NCBI GenBank assembly: GCA_964371075.1
Contig: CAYJKN010000002.1
Coordinates: 782,447-846,446, forward strand
Direction: 5' to 3'
Source: UTCHB3 sp964371075
GTDB lineage: Bacteria; Bacteroidota; Ignavibacteria; Ignavibacteriales; Ignavibacteriaceae
DNA: 64,000 bases
Positions within the stretch are counted from its first letter, which is position 1; every line of letters begins with the position of its first letter. Made by a program: the position numbers and the translations under genes. A model generated the notes under the pieces. It worked only from the letters and a program-made list of their open reading frames with translations, was not told the origin of the DNA and made no database searches. Below are positions 33,411-42,290 of this stretch, piece by piece.

Positions 33411-34111
33411 TCAAAGTCTTTATCGATTTTGACGGTACGATAACAAAAAAAGATGTTGGAGCCTCAATCTTTCTTGAATTTGGTGAAGAGGAGCGGGCAT
33501 ACGAGATTATCAGGGGGTTTAGAGATGGTGTATATAATGCAACAGAAACATGGATGGAGCTCCTAAAAACTCTTGTTAATCCTGATGAAGAGAAAATAAA
33601 GGAGTATGCCGCCGGATTCGAAATAGACAGGCATTTCCACGATTTTATCTCTTTCCTGGAGGAGAATAAAATTGAATTTTATGTAATTAGTGACGGATTT
33701 AAGTTCTATATCGATTCGATTTTTGAGAGAGAGGGAATAAAAGCAAGATTCTTTTCAAATGATCTGCTTTTTACAGAGAATGGACCGAAGACTGTGTTTC
33801 CTTATACTGATGAAAATTGTGACAAATGTGCCAATTGTAAAAGGAATCTCGTGGTATCGTTAAGCGGTGATGACGAATTTTCAGTTTACATCGGAAATGG
33901 CAATTCAGATATATGTGCAGCACTCCACTGTGATTATATATTTGCCAAGGATTCATTACTCAAATACTGCGAAAAAAACCGGGTTTCATATTACCCGTTT
34001 AAAGATTTTAGTGATGTTAAGGCACGAATTTCGGAGCTGCTCGGTAAAAAACGGTTAAAAAAACGGCACCAGGCAGAATTAAACAGACGCAAACTTTATA
34101 TGCAAGGATAG
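33407..34111 (+). CDS. MtnX-like HAD-IB family phosphatase
   Basis: 234 residues. HAD motif I is FIDFDGTITKKD (nucleophile Asp 7, acid Asp 9). Motif II is YVISDGFKFY. Motifs III and IV appear around GNGNSDICAAL. It carries a CDKCANCK cysteine cluster (about 141-148) seen in MtnX-like phosphatases. Homologues dephosphorylate small phosphate esters such as 2-hydroxy-3-keto-5-methylthiopentenyl-1-phosphate or phosphoserine. The substrate here is undetermined because no other methionine-salvage gene is present. The start is GTG overlapping the previous stop (GTGA). The C-terminal tail is strongly basic (KKRLKKRHQAELNRRK). Confidence 0.85.
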   Translation: MIKVFIDFDGTITKKDVGASIFLEFGEEERAYEIIRGFRDGVYNATETWMELLKTLVNPDEEKIKEYAAGFEIDRHFHDFISFLEENKIEFYVISDGFKFYIDSIFEREGIKARFFSNDLLFTENGPKTVFPYTDENCDKCANCKRNLVVSLSGDDEFSVYIGNGNSDICAALHCDYIFAKDSLLKYCEKNRVSYYPFKDFSDVKARISELLGKKRLKKRHQAELNRRKLYMQG

Positions 34112-34120
34112 TTGGAATAG

Positions 34121-34747
34121 ATGGATATTAAAAAGAAAGCAGCCGAACCTGAAAATAAACTGGCTGCAAAAATATTTAGTTTAAGAAGTTACACACCAAT
34201 ACCGTTTGTGCTGTTGATGCTTGTGTTTTCAGTGATGACCTGGCAAAGTTTCCTTATCGGGCTTGTGCTTGTTTTGGCAGGTGAAGCATTCCGATTTGGG
34301 GGAGTAAGCTGGGCTGGCAGTGAAACAAGAACCACAGGTACTGTGGGGGGTGCGTATCTTGTAATCAGTGGGCCTTTTGCTTATGTAAGAAATCCATTAT
34401 ATGTCGGGAATATTTTGATATATGTGGGGATCGGTGTAATGTCGATGGCACTATTCCCGTGGTTACATATAATCGCATTTATATGGTTTGTATTTCAATA
34501 TATGATGATCGTTTCAGAGGAGGAAAAATACCTCGCAAGAACATATAAAAATGCTTATCAAGAGTATTGTAATAATGTTCCGGCATTTTTTCCACGGTTT
34601 ACTCCATACATAAACAAATCAGTGGAACAGCCTCCAAAAAGTCAAAAAGCGGGTTTAAAAAGTGAGATGAGATCACTCCAGGCGATAATTATTGTGATAA
34701 TTCTTTTGATTGCCAGATCGATCTGGCTTCCACCGGTATCATTGTAA
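34121..34747 (+). CDS. Isoprenylcysteine carboxyl methyltransferase (ICMT/PEMT)-like membrane protein
   Basis: 208 residues with about five membrane helices. The conserved C-terminal methyltransferase part has GPFAYVRNPLYVGNILIYVG (about 86-105), the RNP-Y motif shared by ICMT and phospholipid N-methyltransferases, then EEEKYLARTYKNAYQEYCNNV with the late Glu/Arg/Tyr residues that close the SAM site. Bacterial members methylate varied lipids or carboxylates, and the substrate is unknown. Neighbours (lpxB directly after, stop and start adjacent) suggest an envelope lipid. Confidence 0.82.
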   Translation: MDIKKKAAEPENKLAAKIFSLRSYTPIPFVLLMLVFSVMTWQSFLIGLVLVLAGEAFRFGGVSWAGSETRTTGTVGGAYLVISGPFAYVRNPLYVGNILIYVGIGVMSMALFPWLHIIAFIWFVFQYMMIVSEEEKYLARTYKNAYQEYCNNVPAFFPRFTPYINKSVEQPPKSQKAGLKSEMRSLQAIIIVIILLIARSIWLPPVSL

Positions 34748-35875
34748 ATGGGGAAGCGGTACCTGATAATTGCCGGTGAGGCAAGCGGCGATCTTCATGG
34801 TTCTGCATTGGTTAAGGCATTAAAGGTAATTGATCCTTCTGTTGAATTGTTTGGAATTGGTGGTGACAGAATGGAAAAAGAGGGGGTTAAACTCCTTTTT
34901 CACATCAAACAGATGGCATTTTTGGGTTTTGGTGAAGTGGTTAAACATCTTCCTTATATTCTGAAAGTGCAGAAAAAACTGTTGAGTGAGGCAAGAGAGA
35001 AAAAAGTTGACGCGGTGGTGTTGATAGACTATCCAGGGTTTAACTTGAACATTGCCAAAAAATTCAAAAAAATGGGTTTGAGAGTGGTGTATTACATCGC
35101 TCCACAAGTATGGGCATGGGGACAAAACAGGGTTAAAAAGCTTAAAAAGAGAACGGACATTGTTCTTTCAGTTTTTCCATTTGAAGAGAAGTTTTTTAAA
35201 GAAAAGGGGCTGAATGTAAAGTTTGTTGGAAATCCCCTTGCGGAGAGAATATTTAACTACTCTTTCCTCCCTGAAACTGAATTCAGGGAAATGTGGGGAC
35301 TTGATCCAAACAAACCAATTTTGGCATTGCTTCCGGGTAGCCGAAAACATGAAGTTGAACTTCTGTTAAAACCGGCACTTGAAGGGGCAAGAAAACTTGT
35401 AAAAGAATTTGGTTTTCAGATAGTGGTTGGGTGTGCGGATACCATTGATGACTCTTTGATTAGAGGGATTGACAATGGAACCGACTACACCATGATTAAG
35501 GGATACCAGTTTGAGATTAAAAAGTACGCAACATTTGGCATAGTAAAATCGGGTACTTCCACAATGGAGGCAGCCCTTCTTGATATGCCGCTGATGTTAA
35601 TCTACAAGACGTCCAATCTCACTTATCAGATTGGTAAACGACTGATAAAGATAAATAATCTTGGGATGGTAAATATTATTGCAGAGGAAACCATTGTACC
35701 TGAGTTGATTCAGGATGAAGTAACCGGGGAAAATATATATAAAACAGCGTCAAAGTTGCTTTTATCTCCGGAATTGTTGAAAAAACAGACTGACGGTTTT
35801 GCCCGGATCAAAACAAATCTCGGGAAACATAAAGCCTCTGAAACGGCTGCAAAAATTATCCTGAATGAAACTTGA
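34748..35875 (+). CDS. lpxB: Lipid-A-disaccharide synthase
   Basis: 375 residues, the usual length. LpxB condenses UDP-2,3-diacylglucosamine with lipid X to form the lipid A disaccharide. It belongs to glycosyltransferase family 19 and is a peripheral inner-membrane protein. Visible motifs are IIAGEASGDLHG (6-17), FGIGGDRMEKEG, MGLRVVYYIAPQVWAWG, the central FVGNPLAERI, LLPGSRKHEVELLL and the nucleotide-binding KSGTSTMEAAL. It starts one base after the ICMT gene. It overlaps the DUF374 gene by 11 bp and, with lpxK, makes a lipid A segment. Confidence 0.97.
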   Translation: MGKRYLIIAGEASGDLHGSALVKALKVIDPSVELFGIGGDRMEKEGVKLLFHIKQMAFLGFGEVVKHLPYILKVQKKLLSEAREKKVDAVVLIDYPGFNLNIAKKFKKMGLRVVYYIAPQVWAWGQNRVKKLKKRTDIVLSVFPFEEKFFKEKGLNVKFVGNPLAERIFNYSFLPETEFREMWGLDPNKPILALLPGSRKHEVELLLKPALEGARKLVKEFGFQIVVGCADTIDDSLIRGIDNGTDYTMIKGYQFEIKKYATFGIVKSGTSTMEAALLDMPLMLIYKTSNLTYQIGKRLIKINNLGMVNIIAEETIVPELIQDEVTGENIYKTASKLLLSPELLKKQTDGFARIKTNLGKHKASETAAKIILNET

Positions 35876-36572
35876 CGAGAAGAGGAAAACAAGGTTAAGA
35901 AAAGTTGGGTTGTGGATACTTAATCCACTAATTTCGCTTGTTTGTGCATCGTTAATAAAAAAGGTGATAAACGGAGAGCCCGTTAAAAAACTGCAAAAAG
36001 AGGGAAAACAGTTTGTTGTAGCCTTTTGGCACGGGAAAATGCTTTTTGGGTGGTATTATTTTAAGAATAAAGGTTTTGCAGGGCTTACAAGCCAAAGCAA
36101 AGATGGAGATATTCTTGCTCATGTTCTCAACAAATGGGATTACAGTGTTGTAAGGGGTTCCAGTTCAAAAGGGGGAAGTGAAGCACTTAATGAAATTGTC
36201 ACCGAAATAAATTCAGGAAGAAGTGTTTGTATCACTCCTGATGGACCAAGGGGTCCCGCAGGTCAGATGAAACCCGGTGCGGCGGTTGCTGCAAAAAAAG
36301 CGGGTGTACCATTAATATTAATGGGGATTGGATATAAAAGGAAAAGCCATTTAAAAAGTTGGGACAGGTTTGAAATTCCTCACCCGTTCAGTTTTATCAA
36401 GGTGGTATTCTCAAATCCGATTTTACTTCCTCAAACCATTACTAAAGAGGAACTCTCTGCAATGTTGCCGGGAATACAAAATGAATTTGAGAGGGTGCAG
36501 GAATTGGCAGATACTCCGTATCTGAAAAACCACCACAGAGTTGGTGGTGATGGTTTTCCCATTAATTATTGA
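35865..36572 (+). CDS. DUF374-family lysophospholipid acyltransferase-like protein
   Basis: 235 residues with an N-terminal hydrophobic helix. The LPLAT-like fold is recognisable by VVAFWHGKMLFGWYYFKNKG (His-containing motif I region), GLTSQSKDGDIL, VRGSSSKGGSEAL and ITPDGPRGPAGQMKPGA, the signature block of the DUF374 family. These proteins sit in lipid A loci of many Gram-negatives and are thought to acylate a glycolipid, which is inference. The start lies inside the end of lpxB (11-bp overlap), and lpxK begins 5 bp after the stop. Confidence 0.88.
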   Translation: MKLDEKRKTRLRKVGLWILNPLISLVCASLIKKVINGEPVKKLQKEGKQFVVAFWHGKMLFGWYYFKNKGFAGLTSQSKDGDILAHVLNKWDYSVVRGSSSKGGSEALNEIVTEINSGRSVCITPDGPRGPAGQMKPGAAVAAKKAGVPLILMGIGYKRKSHLKSWDRFEIPHPFSFIKVVFSNPILLPQTITKEELSAMLPGIQNEFERVQELADTPYLKNHHRVGGDGFPINY

Positions 36573-36577
36573 GATGA

Positions 36578-37651
36578 ATGAAATTATTAGATATAGTAAG
36601 AGTTTTGATGTTACCAATTGTGCCACTGTATGGAATAGTGGTATGGTTTCGGAATATGCTCTTTGATCTGGGAGTATTTAAGTCAACAAGAGTTGGAAGA
36701 CCGGTTGTTTCAGTGGGAAATCTTACAGTTGGGGGATCGGGTAAAACACCATTGGTTATCTTCTTGGCTGAATTGTTCAAAAAACACGAACTTGATCCGG
36801 GGGTTGTGAGCAGGGGGTATGGCAGAGAAACAAAAGGTGTTATTCTTGTAGCTGACAGATCAGGAGTGATCAGAGCGGCCGAGGAGAGTGGTGATGAAAT
36901 TTTTCAGACTGCAACCGAGTGTCAGGTGCCGGCAGCAGTAGGCGAAAAAAGAGTGGAAGCAGTAACCAAACTGATTGAGAATACGGGTGTTGGTTCAATA
37001 ATACTAGATGATGCATTTCAACACAGATGGATCGAAAGAGATGCGAATCTGCTCATTGTTGCTCAACGGTTTTTGGTTGATGAAAATCCGTTAAGAAGGT
37101 CACTTTTCCCGACAGGAAATCTTAGAGAACCTTTCTCGAAGGCTCAAAGAGCCGACGCGGTAATAATCAACAGAAAGTTTACCGAGAAGAAAGAGATTCC
37201 CAAAAGACTTTTAAAATATATGGAGGGGAAAAAGATATTTCACGCATATTATGAACCGCTCTATTTTGTTGACATAAAAACCAACAAAACATACAGTGCA
37301 AAAGAATTTACGGGGCAGAAGAGTTTGTGTGTCAGTGGAATTGCAAATCCACATTCATTTGTAAGTGCACTTGAACAGTTGCACATTGATACGAGCAACC
37401 GTATGATCTTCATCGATCATAAGGCATATACCGGAAAAGAGGTGGAAAAGGTGAGGAAACTCTTCTATTCCACTAATGCTTATTCGGTGATCACAACACA
37501 AAAAGATGCCGTCAAGTTTGTGAAATTTTCACGAGAACTTGATGATATCGACATTTATTATCTAAAAATTCGCTTGAGGCTTGACGAAGAGCAAGAATTT
37601 GAACAGTTTATTCTGAATAAGATAAAAGCGACAAAACAAAAAACATCCTAA
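36578..37651 (+). CDS. lpxK: Tetraacyldisaccharide 4'-kinase
   Basis: 357 residues. LpxK phosphorylates the 4' position of the lipid A disaccharide, the step after LpxB. An N-terminal membrane-associated helix (LMLPIVPLYGIVVWF) is followed by P-loop VGNLTVGGSGKTP (residues 47-59), VSRGYGRETKGVI, GDEIF, the LDDAFQHRWIERD motif (about 146-158) with the catalytic Asp, and SGIANPHSFVSALEQL. Tightly packed behind lpxB and the DUF374 gene, 18 bp before ppdK. Confidence 0.96.
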   Translation: MKLLDIVRVLMLPIVPLYGIVVWFRNMLFDLGVFKSTRVGRPVVSVGNLTVGGSGKTPLVIFLAELFKKHELDPGVVSRGYGRETKGVILVADRSGVIRAAEESGDEIFQTATECQVPAAVGEKRVEAVTKLIENTGVGSIILDDAFQHRWIERDANLLIVAQRFLVDENPLRRSLFPTGNLREPFSKAQRADAVIINRKFTEKKEIPKRLLKYMEGKKIFHAYYEPLYFVDIKTNKTYSAKEFTGQKSLCVSGIANPHSFVSALEQLHIDTSNRMIFIDHKAYTGKEVEKVRKLFYSTNAYSVITTQKDAVKFVKFSRELDDIDIYYLKIRLRLDEEQEFEQFILNKIKATKQKTS

Positions 37652-37669
37652 AACAGGAGGAAGAAAAAT

Positions 37670-40441
37670 ATGGCTAAGAAAGACATAAAATATGTCTATT
37701 TCTTCGGAGGCAAAAAAGCCGATGGTGACGCAAAAATGAAAAATTTGCTCGGTGGAAAAGGTGCTAACCTTGCTGAGATGATAAACATGGGATTACCCGT
37801 GCCGGCAGGATTCACAATTACAACCGAAGTATGTACACATTACTACGATAATGGCGAAAACTACCCAAAACAACTTGCCAAGCAGGTAAAAGATGCAATC
37901 AAACAAGTTGAAGAGACAATGGGTAAAAAATTTGGTGATGCAAAAGACCCACTTCTTCTGTCAGTCCGTTCAGGCGCAAGAGCCTCGATGCCCGGAATGA
38001 TGGATACTGTTTTAAACCTTGGTTTAAATGACAAAGCGGCAGAAGCACTCATTAATATTACACAAAATCCCCGTTTCGTTTACGATTCATACAGAAGATT
38101 TGTTCAGATGTATGGCGATGTTGTGCTTGATCTGAAACCAAAAAACAAAATGGATCATGATCCATTTGAAGTGATCATTGAAGCCAAGAAAAAAGCCAGA
38201 GGCGTTGAAATCGATACCGACCTGACTGCCGATGACTTAAAAGAACTTGTAACTGAATTTAAAACAGCAATCAAAGAACAGACAGGAAGAGATTTCCCCG
38301 ATGATCCTGAAGCTCAGCTTTGGGGATCCATCAGTGCTGTTTTCAGATCATGGATGAATGAAAGAGCCATCGTTTACAGAAAACTTAACAATATCCCTGC
38401 TGCATGGGGAACCGCGGTTAACGTTCAGGCAATGGTTTTTGGTAACATGGGTGACGATTCCGGAACCGGTGTTGCATTTACACGTGATCCTGCAACAGGC
38501 GAAAACATTTTTTATGGTGAATATCTCTTTAACGCTCAGGGCGAAGATGTGGTTGCCGGTATCAGAACACCACATCCGATCAGCAAACTGAACGAAGAAG
38601 CTCCTGAAATGTATAAACAGCTTGACAAGATCCGCCACAAACTTGAAAAAGAATACAAAGATATGCTTGATGTTGAATTCACAATTCAGCAAGGCAAACT
38701 TTGGATGCTTCAGTGCCGTGTTGGTAAAAGAACCGGTCTCGCTGCAGTAAGAAATGCTGTCGAGATGTATGAAGAAGGTTTGATCGACAAAAAAACTGCT
38801 TTAATGCGTGTTGAACCCAACCAGCTCAATCAACTTTTAAGACCAATTTTTGATCTTGATGTTAAAAGAGCTTTAATTGCTGAAGGCAAGTTGATGGCAA
38901 AAGGATTAAACGCAGGTCCGGGCGCAGCCACAGGAAAAGTCGCTTTCTCAGCACATGATGCTGAGGAAATGGCAAAAACAGGCGAACCTGTTATTCTCGT
39001 TAGAATTGAAACATCACCTGAAGATATCAAAGGTATGAACGCAGCAGAAGGTATCCTCACCGCTCGTGGTGGAATGACTTCACACGCAGCGCTTGTTGCC
39101 CGTCAGATGGGTAAAGTTTGTGTTGCCGGTTGCGGAAAACTCCAGATCGATTATCATGCAGGTACCATGAAAGTTGAAGGCAGAAGTGATTTCCTCGTTA
39201 AAGAAGGTGATTACATCTCAATCGACGGTACAACAGGCGAAGTAATTGTTGGTAAAATTGATACAAAACCTTCAGAGGTAATTGAAGTGTTGATCAACAA
39301 AACCAGAAAAGCTGAAGATTCACCAATGTTCCAGATTTACAATAAAATCATGACATGGTCTGATGAATACAGAAAAATGGGAATCAGAACAAACGCAGAT
39401 CAGCCTGATCAGGCAGAAACTGCAATCCAGTTTGGTGCCGAAGGAATTGGACTTTGCCGTACAGAGCACATGTTCTTTGGTGAAGACAAGATTAAATCGG
39501 TAAGGAAAATGATCCTTTCAGACACAGTTGAAGAGAGAAAAACAGCACTTGCCGAACTCCTTCCACTTCAGAGAGAAGATTTTGCCGGAATATTCAAAGC
39601 GATGAGAGGTTTCCCCGTAACGGTTAGAACACTTGATCCACCGCTTCATGAATTCCTTCCAACCAAGGAATCCGAAATAAAAGAACTCGCTGCTGAATTT
39701 GGTGTTCCTGTAAAGAAAATCAAAGACAAAATTGCCAATATGCATGAAATGAATCCGATGCTCGGTTTCAGAGGTTGCCGTCTTGGTGTTTCCTATCCTG
39801 AAATTACTGAAATGCAAGCCCGTGCCATCATGGAAGCTGCTGTTGATGTAAAGAAGGAAGGTTATGAAGTTCACCCTGAGATCATGATCCCACTTGTAGG
39901 TCATGTTAACGAACTTAAACTTCAGGAAGCTATCGTAAGAAGAGTGGCTGAAGATGTTTTTGCAGAAAAAGGTCTCAGAGTTGACTACCTTGTGGGAACA
40001 ATGATTGAGCTCCCAAGAGCTGCACTTACTGCACACAAAATCGCGGAAGTTGCTGAATTCTTCAGCTTTGGTACCAACGATCTTACACAGACTACTTTTG
40101 GTCTTTCAAGAGATGATGCCGGAACATTCCTTCCCGATTATGTAGGAAGAGAAATTCTCCCTGCTGACCCGTTTGAAACAATAGATCAAGAGGGTGTTGG
40201 TCAACTTGTTGAGATGGGTACTGAAAGAGGCAGAAGCGTAAAACCAAACCTTAAAGTTGGTATTTGCGGCGAGCATGGTGGTGAACCTGCTTCAGTTGAA
40301 TTCTGCTATAGAACCGGATTAAATTATGTTAGTTGCTCTCCATTCAGAGTGCCAATTGCAAGACTCGCCGCTGCTCAGGCAGTTCTTCGTGAGAAACTTG
40401 TTAAAGATGCAAAGAAAAAAGAGAAGAAAAAAAACAAATAA
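37670..40441 (+). CDS. ppdK: Pyruvate, phosphate dikinase
   Basis: Interconverts pyruvate + ATP + Pi and phosphoenolpyruvate + AMP + PPi, 923 residues. The N-terminal nucleotide-binding domain begins YVYFFGGKKADGDAKMKNLL and contains SVRSGARASMPGMMDTVLNL. The swivelling phosphohistidine domain has GGMTSHAALVARQMG (catalytic His near 470). The C-terminal TIM barrel has GLCRTEHMFFG, GFRGCRLGV and the catalytic Cys loop CGEHGGEPASV (about 865). The C-terminal tail is Lys-rich. A strong AGGAGG site precedes the ATG, unlike most genes here, and codons look regular, consistent with high expression. It gives glycolytic/gluconeogenic flexibility and pyrophosphate use. Confidence 0.97.
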   Translation: MAKKDIKYVYFFGGKKADGDAKMKNLLGGKGANLAEMINMGLPVPAGFTITTEVCTHYYDNGENYPKQLAKQVKDAIKQVEETMGKKFGDAKDPLLLSVRSGARASMPGMMDTVLNLGLNDKAAEALINITQNPRFVYDSYRRFVQMYGDVVLDLKPKNKMDHDPFEVIIEAKKKARGVEIDTDLTADDLKELVTEFKTAIKEQTGRDFPDDPEAQLWGSISAVFRSWMNERAIVYRKLNNIPAAWGTAVNVQAMVFGNMGDDSGTGVAFTRDPATGENIFYGEYLFNAQGEDVVAGIRTPHPISKLNEEAPEMYKQLDKIRHKLEKEYKDMLDVEFTIQQGKLWMLQCRVGKRTGLAAVRNAVEMYEEGLIDKKTALMRVEPNQLNQLLRPIFDLDVKRALIAEGKLMAKGLNAGPGAATGKVAFSAHDAEEMAKTGEPVILVRIETSPEDIKGMNAAEGILTARGGMTSHAALVARQMGKVCVAGCGKLQIDYHAGTMKVEGRSDFLVKEGDYISIDGTTGEVIVGKIDTKPSEVIEVLINKTRKAEDSPMFQIYNKIMTWSDEYRKMGIRTNADQPDQAETAIQFGAEGIGLCRTEHMFFGEDKIKSVRKMILSDTVEERKTALAELLPLQREDFAGIFKAMRGFPVTVRTLDPPLHEFLPTKESEIKELAAEFGVPVKKIKDKIANMHEMNPMLGFRGCRLGVSYPEITEMQARAIMEAAVDVKKEGYEVHPEIMIPLVGHVNELKLQEAIVRRVAEDVFAEKGLRVDYLVGTMIELPRAALTAHKIAEVAEFFSFGTNDLTQTTFGLSRDDAGTFLPDYVGREILPADPFETIDQEGVGQLVEMGTERGRSVKPNLKVGICGEHGGEPASVEFCYRTGLNYVSCSPFRVPIARLAAAQAVLREKLVKDAKKKEKKKNK

Positions 40442-40482
40442 AACCCGGATCGAATAAATAAACGATAAAATTCGAGTATTAG

Positions 40483-40513
40483 ACCTGCAGCGGTTTTTAA
40501 AGCTGCTGCAGGT
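40483..40513 (+). terminator. Hairpin after ppdK
   Basis: ACCTGCAGC (40483-40491) and GCTGCAGGT (40505-40513): perfect 9-bp arms around a 13-nt loop, followed by TATTAATACTTT, not a pure U-run. It is a probable terminator or mRNA-end stem for ppdK, 41 bp after its stop. Confidence 0.55.
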
Positions 40514-40554
40514 TATTAATACTTTGGACACAAAGGACACGAGGAAAATATTAG

Positions 40555-41589
40555 ATGAAATTATCTGATTTCAATTACAATCTCCCTAAAGGGCAGGTGG
40601 CAAAATACCCCTACCAGAAGAGAGACGAAGCGCGGCTTATGGTGGTGAACAGGGAAACAAAAACCACTGAACACAAACAGTTTAAGGACATTACGTCAAT
40701 CCTGAATAAAGGTGATGTTCTTGTTCTTAACGAATCTAAAGTGTTCCAGGCAAGGCTCTTCGGCAACAAAGAGAAAACCCAGGCGAAGATTGAAGTTTTT
40801 CTTTTAAGAGAACTCAATTCAAAAGAAGCTATATGGGATGTAATCGTGGATCCTGCAAGAAAAGTAAGAATTGGCAACAAAATCTACTTTTCTGATGATC
40901 TTTGGTGTGAAGTAATAGATAATACTACTTCACGGGGAAGAACAGTTAAATTCAACCAGGTTGGCAATATCTACAAAGCTGTTGAGAATATCGGTGTTAC
41001 ACCACTTCCACCTTACATAAAAAGAAATGCCGAACCTCAGGACAAGGAATATTACCAGACTGTTTATGCCCGTGTTGATGGATCGGTTGCAGCTCCCACT
41101 GCCGGACTTCATTTCACTCCTGAACTTATTGATGAATTGAGGAAAAAAGGTGTAATTGTTGTTCCTGTTATTCTTCATATCGGACTTGGAACATTCAGAC
41201 AGGTTGAGGTTGAAGACCTTACCAAACACAGAATGGATTCTGAGTATTATGAGATAACTTCCACTGCTGCCGAGCAGATAAATAAAGCACTTTTGGCAGG
41301 TGGAAGACTTATTGCGGTTGGAACAAGCACAGTTAGAGCACTCGAGTCGAGTGTGACAGCCGAAGGTTTCATTCGTCAACAAAAAGGATGGACTGATAAA
41401 TTTATCTATCCTTCTTATGGTTTCAGAATTGTTAAAGGCATGATCACCAATTTTCACATGCCACAGTCAACTCTGATTATGATGGTATCAGCATTTGCCG
41501 AAACAGAACTTATTATGAAGGCATATAAAACTGCTGTTAAAGAAAACTACAAATTTCTCAGTTACGGCGATGCAATGATGGTGTTATGA
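40555..41589 (+). CDS. queA: S-adenosylmethionine:tRNA ribosyltransferase-isomerase
   Basis: 344 residues. QueA transfers the ribosyl part of SAM to 7-aminomethyl-7-deazaguanine in tRNA, making epoxyqueuosine. Family segments seen: KLSDFNYNLPKGQVAKYPYQ at the start, GDVLVLNESKVFQARLFG, GVTPLPPYIKR, SVAAPTAGLHFTPELI, VILHIGLGTFRQVEVEDL, the CSTVRALES-like GTSTVRALES and ITNFHMPQSTLIMMVSAF. Cytoplasmic. It overlaps ispD by 4 bp (ATGA). Its upstream region contains GGACACAAAGGACACGAGG, a fragment of the dispersed repeat family. I see no queuosine riboswitch. Confidence 0.97.
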   Translation: MKLSDFNYNLPKGQVAKYPYQKRDEARLMVVNRETKTTEHKQFKDITSILNKGDVLVLNESKVFQARLFGNKEKTQAKIEVFLLRELNSKEAIWDVIVDPARKVRIGNKIYFSDDLWCEVIDNTTSRGRTVKFNQVGNIYKAVENIGVTPLPPYIKRNAEPQDKEYYQTVYARVDGSVAAPTAGLHFTPELIDELRKKGVIVVPVILHIGLGTFRQVEVEDLTKHRMDSEYYEITSTAAEQINKALLAGGRLIAVGTSTVRALESSVTAEGFIRQQKGWTDKFIYPSYGFRIVKGMITNFHMPQSTLIMMVSAFAETELIMKAYKTAVKENYKFLSYGDAMMVL

Positions 41590-42290
41590 GAGTAGTTGCC
41601 ATAATTCCTGCTGCCGGTTCCGGTTCAAGAATTGGGGGAGAGATCCCCAAACAATTCCTGAAATTTAACGGCAAGGAACTTATAGCTTATACCCTCGATG
41701 TGTTTCAACGATCTGAAATGATCGATGAAATTATTATTGTTACCACGGGCTCCGGCTTTGAATACATTGAAGATATCCGGGAAAGATATGGATACTCAAA
41801 GATATCATCAGTTGTTCAAGGAGGAAAAGAGAGGCAGGATTCAGTTTTTGCCGCGCTTAATGCCGCCAAATTATCATTTAATGACCTTGCCGCTGTACAT
41901 GATGCGGCAAGGGCATTACTTCCACTTGAAGTTCTCAACAATGCAATAGTTAAGGCAAAAGAGGTGGGGAGTGCTTTGGTTTGTGTGAGAGCAAGAGATA
42001 CCATAGGTCTGATTGGAGATAATGGAATTGAATACATCGACCGCAACAAAGTAATTCTTGTGCAAACACCTCAGATATTTAAATATGGTGAGTTGTTAAA
42101 AGCTTTTAATATGGCTTATGAGGAAGGGTTTTACGGAACTGACGAATCTTCTTTGATGCGGAGAGCCGGGTTCCCCGTGGAGATTTCCGATGGCTCCTCA
42201 AGTAACTTCAAAATAACTACAAATGAAGACATTAAACTCTTTGAAAAAATAAAAGGAGTTAGTTTGTCCTCGGAGTATTTGGAAGAGTAA
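41586..42290 (+). CDS. ispD: 2-C-methyl-D-erythritol 4-phosphate cytidylyltransferase
   Basis: 234 residues. IspD makes CDP-methylerythritol in the non-mevalonate isoprenoid pathway. The nucleotide-binding loop is IIPAAGSGSRIGGEIPKQF (6-24). VQGGKERQDSVFAAL, AVHDAARALLP, RARDTIGLI, VQTPQIFKYGELLKAF and GTDESSLMRRAG complete the family pattern. It is translationally coupled to queA through ATGA. Its last 32 bp overlap the 3' end of the convergent histidine kinase gene. No terminator separates them, so antisense transcription through the overlap is likely. Confidence 0.96.
   Translation: MRVVAIIPAAGSGSRIGGEIPKQFLKFNGKELIAYTLDVFQRSEMIDEIIIVTTGSGFEYIEDIRERYGYSKISSVVQGGKERQDSVFAALNAAKLSFNDLAAVHDAARALLPLEVLNNAIVKAKEVGSALVCVRARDTIGLIGDNGIEYIDRNKVILVQTPQIFKYGELLKAFNMAYEEGFYGTDESSLMRRAGFPVEISDGSSSNFKITTNEDIKLFEKIKGVSLSSEYLEE

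Noticed and set aside
40442..40554. Queuosine (preQ1) riboswitch before queA
   Set aside because: The only clear structure is the ppdK-end hairpin. No C-rich loop or pseudoknot partner before the queA ATG was seen.
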